Shown one piece after another: positions 57,640-64,000 of a stretch of DNA of 64,000 bases. Location: the NCBI GenBank assembly GCA_005408345.1, contig SEMN01000158.1:372001-436000 (forward strand), written 5' to 3'. The notes beneath the pieces were generated by a model. That model was not told the origin of the DNA. It saw only the letters and a program-made list of their open reading frames with translations, and made no database searches. Every line of letters starts with the position of its first letter. Position 1 is the first letter of the stretch. Position numbers and translations under genes: made by a program. Origin of the DNA: Macquaria australasica (lineage: Eukaryota > Chordata > Actinopteri > Centrarchiformes > Percichthyidae).

Positions 57640-57990
57640 TCCATTTTCCGGCAATGGCGACCCACAGATGACCACCTGAGCGCCTCCTTCATTTGGGCCC
57701 CCTCCCTGCTCCCACTAATTCCTAATAAACGACTCATTGGAGTGTTCACCCATGACATTGCTGTGCCCGAGCCAGGACCATCAGCCGGGTCCTGCGCACG
57801 GGAAAAGACATTCGGTTTCCACAGGCTCAGCCACTCTGTGATTTCTAAATATCTAATAGTGTCTAGGAATGTACATTTGATCCAGTTCCATCTCCAGCCT
57901 ATTAGGAGGTCACGGTGTGCCAGCTTCTTTTCATGGGCTTCCATGGACAATGTAATTTGCATTCCAGAGCTCAGCGGGTTGGGAAAAAAA
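57640..57990. other. Candidate conserved non-coding element 5 kb upstream of thbs1
   Basis: About 350 bp of balanced composition in an AT-rich setting, free of stops over long stretches on both strands (about 150 codons on + and 185 on -) and without repeats. It includes TCCTAATAAACGACTCATTG and GACAATGTAATTTGCATTCC, which hold homeodomain-, AP-1- and octamer-like words. Neither frame gives a recognisable protein. Enhancer function is inference. Confidence 0.3.
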
Positions 57991-58559
57991 GATGTTTGAG
58001 TGTTCTGAATCATCTGATATAATTGCTGCTGAGAGTGTAACTGCCGATTCTATTTAATTCTAATGGGGTCTACAGTGAAATGTTTTCCCCAAATTTGGCA
58101 AATTAATACAGAGGCCTGTCTCGGCCATTAGCAATGTCGCAGCTGTTAACCAGCTGTTTACTGTTAAAACAAATATTCGTAACAATGGCGTTAGAGTAGC
58201 AGCAGTGTAGGAATGAGAACTTTTTAAGCAGTCATTATGCACACATGCTCTTTTAATCAAGTGCAGTGATGCTGTGAATCCACAACCCTTATTGATTTCA
58301 CTCATAACTAAATTACTTCCCGTATTAAATCAGACAGTTTACAAAATGAGTTTGAAGCTTTCAAACAACTTTTGTGGATATTAATTGGTGTCTTTTTTCC
58401 TATTTCTTTAGATACACGCCATAGACCGTTGGTATGAGACATCACATCTTTTTCCGCAGTTCTTCCTTAGTTTTAACGAGACTAAGACTTAGAGCCCCGC
58501 TAGCAGCTCTGTGACGCTGTACTTATACAGAGTGGTGCTTTGAGTTAAATGCATAAATG

Positions 58560-58725
58560 CAACATCAGCATGCTATCAAGCAGCATGCATAAAGCTAGCA
58601 TGCTGATGTTTAGCTGGCATAATGTTTACCATGTTTGCCATCTTAGTAGAGCCTGTTAGCATGCTAACATTTGCTAATTAGCACTAGACACAATGTACAG
58701 CTGAGGCTGATGGGAATGGTGAATG
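58560..58725. repeat. Interspersed repeat family B, copy 2 (5' part)
   Basis: It shares TTAGCATGCTAACATTTGCT, AATTAGCACTAGACACAATG and AGCTGAGGCTGATGGGAAT with the copy at 32.2 kb and stops just after that block. Confidence 0.6.
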
Positions 58726-59088
58726 AATATTAAATTGAATCAATTATTTGAATAAATTAGTTATGCAGGTACAACACCTTATGGTGTTATGTTTGTTCCT
58801 GAGAGTAACTACTACAGTTCAACCTGCCCTGGGACTGCAGATAAAAATACGCCTTTTGGCTAAATCTAGCACATTTACATCACATTGAAGTCAACTGATA
58901 GCCCTGCTCCTAATCGTTAAAGTAAATGTATGAAAATATCACTGTTCTTTGACGTCGTATTGACTTTCTCTGCACTTGTTTGCTGGGGCATCAACACCAA
59001 ATTAGGCGATGATACATGGGAATCTATTATTACTAGTGGAAAATCACATATCTTCAGGCTCAGTACTTAATGTATGCCCCACCCTCCT

Positions 59089-59091
<3 letters not shown>

Positions 59092-59131
<40 letters not shown>
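59092..59131. repeat. (CA)n microsatellite
   Basis: About 20 CA units. Confidence 0.97.
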
Positions 59132-59134
<3 letters not shown>

Positions 59135-60990
59135 TCATGTTCAGCAGTTTAAAAGCACAATTTTTTTGTTACCATAGACACAATTTGGGGGGGAATTTCA
59201 AACAGAGGTCATCCTTTATGGCTCCACACACATTCCTCTGTTAAACAAACACAATCTCTGGTGACCAGGGCAAAAGTAGCAATAAACAACTGTCAGCCGG
59301 CCTTATTTGGAGATATAGAGAGGTCACCTGCCACGTCCACATTCCTGACATACCTCTTTAGCGTACATAAATATCCTGACTGCCTTGTTCCATATGCTCT
59401 GCCCGTTAATCTGTCTAAGAGCTGGACAGAAATCACTCTGATTGCCTCTCAGCTCACTCAACACAACAAGAGGCACTACAATAGCTCTCCTTGTCCTGCG
59501 TCATCAGTGAAAGCAAATCTGAACTCATCAAGGATGTTTTCACAAAGCTGATTCTGATGGACTTTGTATAAAAGGCCTGTCATGTTTCAGAAACAGCACA
59601 GTTACATGGTTTTGTTTAGGAACAACTTTCAGCGGTGTTTCTCCTGCACAATTTGGAGTGACGTAAATGTTGCTCTGTCCCTTTCCCAGAGAGAGTTAAA
59701 AACAAAAAGAAGAGAAACACAGTGTTGAAACAGAGACACAAGGGCATGGACAAAAGGGAGGATCGGTCCAGACCTGCACAGCCAAAATCAAGCTACACAC
59801 AATTAGATGAGTGTCTCAGATGCCAGCAGTTACAGGGAACGGGCGTGGATCAGGACCTGGCAGGGACACGCAAAGACAAAAAATAGCCTCTCAGTGAGGG
59901 CTTGTTTGCACACCGTGTGCAGGTACGGGCATTCCACACCATGGCAAGGTACTATCTCTCATCTCAGTGCCCTCGGATTGTTTACATCAGGTGTAATGGT
60001 TTTACTGAAGGATATGTAGCACACCTCAAATCTGTCATATGCTCCTGCCCTGCAGTGTGTAGTGCACCCGGCCTGAAGTGGTTGGTTCTGCCTGGATGAC
60101 TGAGATTATTTTAGTGGCCCCAGGCCCTCAGACTAAAGTGCACATTATGTAAGGGATAAGTTTCACTCGCAGTTCTTGTCCTTTTTACAACATTTGCTGC
60201 CATTTTGGTATTATTTGATATTTTTCAATTCCATTTCTCTTAGTGCTTTTTTATTGATCTGATTGGACACCTGATATGGTTCTGAATCAAACACTTCATC
60301 ACGACATCTCATCCATCATCTCCCTGTTTCCTTTGCTAGAGAGAAATTATTTCTGATTAATTCATTTATACCACAATATTTTCCCTCAATTTCTGTCATT
60401 TTCTGTCGTTTTACAACCTTTCCTTTGAACCCTATGTGACCTTCCCCTGAGGGTCACAACCACCAAGTTAAGAACCTCTGAGTGAGACATCTTTCAGCAA
60501 CTATTTAGTGCATGAGTGAACAACTGACAGTTCAATGGTTCCTCTTACCACCTGCTCACTCAGGAGCCGCTCATTGTAAGACATTAGTGTCCCAGCGGTC
60601 ATTCCAACAAATCCCCCAAAGTAAACGTCAAAATACAGAATCTGTTTGCCTCCCAACGCCGTTCATTCATTCATTTGACTGTTTTCTGATGTGTTTGGTT
60701 GGGGTTAGGCGCAAAAACTATTTGACTAAAGTTTGTGGGAAACGGGATGTGAAACATGTAAAAGTCACACACTGTTTGTGTACGTGTTGTTTAGTTTGTT
60801 TGTTCCTGACTGACGAGGGTAATAATTCACTCTACCATTGTGTCCATAGGTCATTTTAGGCATTTAAACAAATGACTAATGCTGCTGTTAATGCTTCTGA
60901 GGGCAGTCTGAGTCATTCTGACACTGAACAAATGTTGATAAGATGTTGAAACATAAAAGAAAATGTTGAGACAATCGATGGCTGCTACTA

Positions 60991-61104
60991 TGGCTGGGCG
61001 ATAACATCTTCTGTCATGGTTATATAGTGATATCAGTACAATATATAACATGGTACATTTTCCAGAAAGTTCAATTGAGATATTGTCTTATTGTCCAACC
61101 CTAG
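60991..61104. mobile_element. Short MITE-like remnant
   Basis: It starts TGGCTGGGCGATAACATC and ends TATTGTCCAACCCTAG, imperfect inverted ends around an AT-rich centre. It resembles the fish repeat with ends CTAGGGCTGGGCGATA. Only about 115 bp remain. Confidence 0.45.
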
Positions 61105-62456
61105 CTGCTACCTACATAATTTTATAAAATTAAGGTATTATAAGATATTATTAGATATGTTTCTTAAAAATAGTGTTTAATGTGTTTTGTTGTGCTTCCT
61201 ATAATACCGTACTGTAAATGGTTTGGGTTGAAATGCTGATGTAAAAATAATCTTTTAGTCCCAATACCAGACGAATACTGTATGTCTCAACGTTTATTTT
61301 GGGGCTGTATTTCTACTTTGTCAACATACGTGCAAACTGTCCATTCAATATCAAGATGTTTGCTAGCTGGAGGCAACATCCTGACTGTCTTGTTACTTCA
61401 TGTTATCAGTGGGATTGGAGATTCAGTGGGACATTAGAGGTTATGTGTACATGTTCTGCAGTCTAATGTCTTTACTAAAGGCTTATGTGAGGCGTGTTTC
61501 TGCCGCTGAGAACCTCTCAGTGTGTTTGGTCTCAGAGGGAGAAATCCTTTGTTTACTAAATCCGTCTGACAAAACAGATGTTAAAATGTCTGTCACGCAG
61601 ACATTCACTGAAGTGTTTACTTTAAGCTTCCCCATTTGTAGTTTCAGGTTTGGTATTTTATCCTCCGGCTTTAGCATTAAAACTGTGCTCGATATAGGCG
61701 ACCCGTTTCCAGAGTTGTTGTTTTTGTCCCGACTAGACTTATTCAGGCACAAAAAGGAAAAGCAGGGCTCGGTAAAGTCACTTTTAAAGATTTTGACAGA
61801 CGTTGGAAGCAGTTATTCTTTCTCACATCTGTGACTGCCAGACAACATTGAAAATCGAACAAAAACTGTTATGCTGGCTAACATCCACACTTAAGGTAAA
61901 AGGATTAATCGGAGGTCTCCCATAACATTTAGAGAAACCTGCGCCGGCTCATTTAAATGCTTGTAAGCTTATTTAATTTCCCAAACTGCCTGGATGGATG
62001 ATGGTAGAGGGGTAATAGATTGTGAAAATGTCTTATTTCTCCTTAGTAAGTTTCTCCTTACGTCGGTGAGTCAGTTTTTGGAATTAGAACACTCCATGAC
62101 TTCCAGAGCTACTCCTACAGGGCTCAGTAAACACACCATGGTCCACTTGCTCGGGTGCTACTTTAGGTTCTTTTGGTGCCAGAACTAAATGATCCATTCT
62201 AAGTGACCATTCAGATTCCCCTTACTATATTTATATGTTTAATATAAGCTGATGTTTTTTTGCCATATGTGGAAGGCTCTGCAGCCATCCAAAGGTTTAA
62301 CACACTTCAGTATCCTTCTCTTTGCCTCTCTGTTGTATGTCTACCTCTGCGTGTCATCTCTTTTAGCCCAAAAGCTAGTCTCCTAAATCCATATTAAAAT
62401 AATTCGGAAAAACATGTGCATGCAAACACATCACATCAGATCTGATCATACATACT

Positions 62457-62457
<1 letters not shown>

Positions 62458-62528
<71 letters not shown>
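62458..62528. repeat. (CA)n microsatellite, interrupted once
   Basis: Two CA runs joined by CCTA near 62,495. Confidence 0.97.
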
Positions 62529-62530
<2 letters not shown>

Positions 62531-63515
62531 TATACAGTACATAGTCAAATATACACACATCTATTCATTTACATTAACACATATCAAGCCTATACAACTA
62601 CAAACTTATTAACAATGCAATAATTGTTAAGTAGATGATTATCTACCTTTAAAAATGTCAACAATACAACTATTGTATTATTTTTACAAAACAGTCCTAA
62701 CTCAAGGTCTTCGTACTAGCTTTTTCTGAAGCTTTCAACCACATCACACGCTGATGTTTATCTCTCACTTCATCCCGGATCAGTTAAGTTTGATTTAATG
62801 TCTTCATGTTTAGCTTCATGTGGGACAGTGTTTGTATAAAACATCCAACAGGAAATATTAAAGACCACTCACATACTTCATCAACAGTGGTGGAATGCTA
62901 TTACAGTAACGTCTCTTAAAACCATGTATCCCAATAAACAGCCGCTTATTTTGGCAAAACGTTAAAAAAAAATAATTCCTTCGTAATAGCCTAAATATTT
63001 TCAGGAAATGTTATAAATTACTCCCAAAATATCTAATTGTTTTGCTCCTCTTGAGTCACAGTTGATACAAACCAGGCTTGTATCAGCGGCTCTGTTGATG
63101 AGGTTGCCGAGCAACAGCGGGATACAGGAAGGGAGTGGGAGTGGCTTCATGGGTAACACAGGGAGCTGTTTCAGGGTTATGACCCCAAAGAAAAGGACAC
63201 ACATCCAAACAGAGATAGGCTGAGGCGTTGACATGTACACAGTTGTCTTGTCTCAAGGATTATAAAACAGAGTTTGAGCTTGAACTCGCTAAACTCCACA
63301 GTTAAACTCTACTCGAAGTTCTAATTGATGCTGTCTGTTTAGAAAATGAATTGTAAAAGTTAAGATTTGCTGTCTTACTGACATGAATGTTATGTTGCTC
63401 TGGTGGGTTTCAGTTTTTAAAGCTGTTTTCCCCAAAATCTTCTTAAAGTACACACATTGTATGGGTGGGACTTAATAAAAAAAAAGAAAAAATAGACACA
63501 GGTTATATAGTTCTG

Positions 63516-63775
63516 AAATTATTTGTTTATTAATTGATTTGTTATTGACAACAATTTTCATAATCTCTCAAGTTTAGGTCCTTTATCCAGCTTCTCAAAT
63601 GTGAGGATTTACTGCTTTTCTTAATTTTATATCATTGCAAATCAAATACCTGTGGATTTTGGATTGTTGGTCGGACAAAACAAGCAGTCTGAAGATGTCA
63701 CCTTGTGTACTAATAAACATTTTTCACATTTTGTAAATGAAACAATTACTTGATTAATTGGAAAAATAAATGAAA
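63516..63775. mobile_element. MITE-like repeat, family A, copy 7
   Basis: Blocks in order: TTATTAATTGATTTG, CCAGCTTCTCAAATGTGAGG, GTGGATTTTGGATTGTTGGT, CGGACAAAACAAGCAG, GATGTCACCTTG and TTGATTAATTGG. The terminal GCAGCCCT is not clearly present. Confidence 0.6.
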
Positions 63776-64000
63776 ATCCCAACATCATAGTTTCTTGTGA
63801 TCTCATTAACTTGAGTGCTTTATATAGTGCTCATATTTCGGGTTTTAATCCTGCTGTTCTAATTATAACATAATTTTGAGACCTTTAACATTTCCCTCTC
63901 TGGAGAATAAGAAGAAACCCTGGCCTTTAAACAAAATTCACTCTTGACAGTAATATTTCTTTATGAGCACGTGAGTGTAGTTGTAGTTGTAGATGTTGTT

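Larger units (their letters stand above)
58726..64000. other. Gene-poor interval to the window end
   Basis: It contains the CA microsatellites at 59.1 and 62.5 kb, the MITE remnant at 61.0 kb and a family A MITE at 63.5 kb. A 144-codon open frame at 61,400-61,834 has no recognisable domain. No gene supported. Confidence 0.6.

Noticed and set aside
57459..58013. 184-codon open frame on - as a gene
   Set aside because: No family resemblance and an equally long open frame on the other strand; a conserved non-coding element is more plausible.
61400..61834. 144-codon open frame on +
   Set aside because: No domain, no conserved-looking codon pattern and an open frame on the opposite strand as well.
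62458..62528. Regular repeats considered as a CRISPR-like array
   Set aside because: A plain CA microsatellite with one interruption; no spacers.

Overview
The window looks like teleost fish nuclear DNA, most likely a percomorph. It holds a vertebrate thrombospondin gene with many short introns, many (CA)n and (GA)n microsatellites, and several interspersed repeats whose sequences resemble common fish families. There is no sign of bacterial or organellar DNA. Repeat family assignments are from pattern recognition, not from a database search.

The one gene that can be reconstructed fully is thrombospondin-1 (thbs1) on the minus strand, from a non-coding first exon near 52,590 to a poly(A) signal at 39,859-39,864. 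I modelled 23 exons. The 22 coding exons join in frame, and the lengths sum to 3,510 nt, which is 1,169 residues plus a stop. The order is signal peptide, N-terminal heparin-binding domain, trimerisation cysteines, VWC domain, three type-1 repeats, three EGF-like repeats, calcium-binding type-3 repeats and the C-terminal lectin-like domain. The KRFK motif between type-1 repeats 1 and 2 marks it as thrombospondin-1 rather than thrombospondin-2. I cannot tell whether it is the thbs1a or thbs1b duplicate. The product is a secreted homotrimeric matricellular glycoprotein.

Layout: 1-2,374 holds non-coding sequence with a SINE remnant and a possible conserved element. 2,375-2,569 is a candidate terminal exon of an unidentified plus-strand gene, with a poly(A) signal at 2,981. 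About 3.0-39.8 kb is a stretch with no recognisable gene, containing MITEs, LTR-like elements, a LINE remnant and microsatellites. 39.84-52.6 kb is thbs1, with a well-preserved hAT-type MITE in intron 17. 52.6-64 kb is the thbs1 upstream region, with a promoter-like segment, a purine-rich tract, a candidate conserved element near 57.6-58.0 kb and more repeats.

I found no clear evidence of a new biological system. The points most worth checking are the unassigned exon at 2.4 kb, a GC donor splice site in thbs1, CA-rich tracts just after two thbs1 splice donors, and the candidate conserved non-coding blocks.
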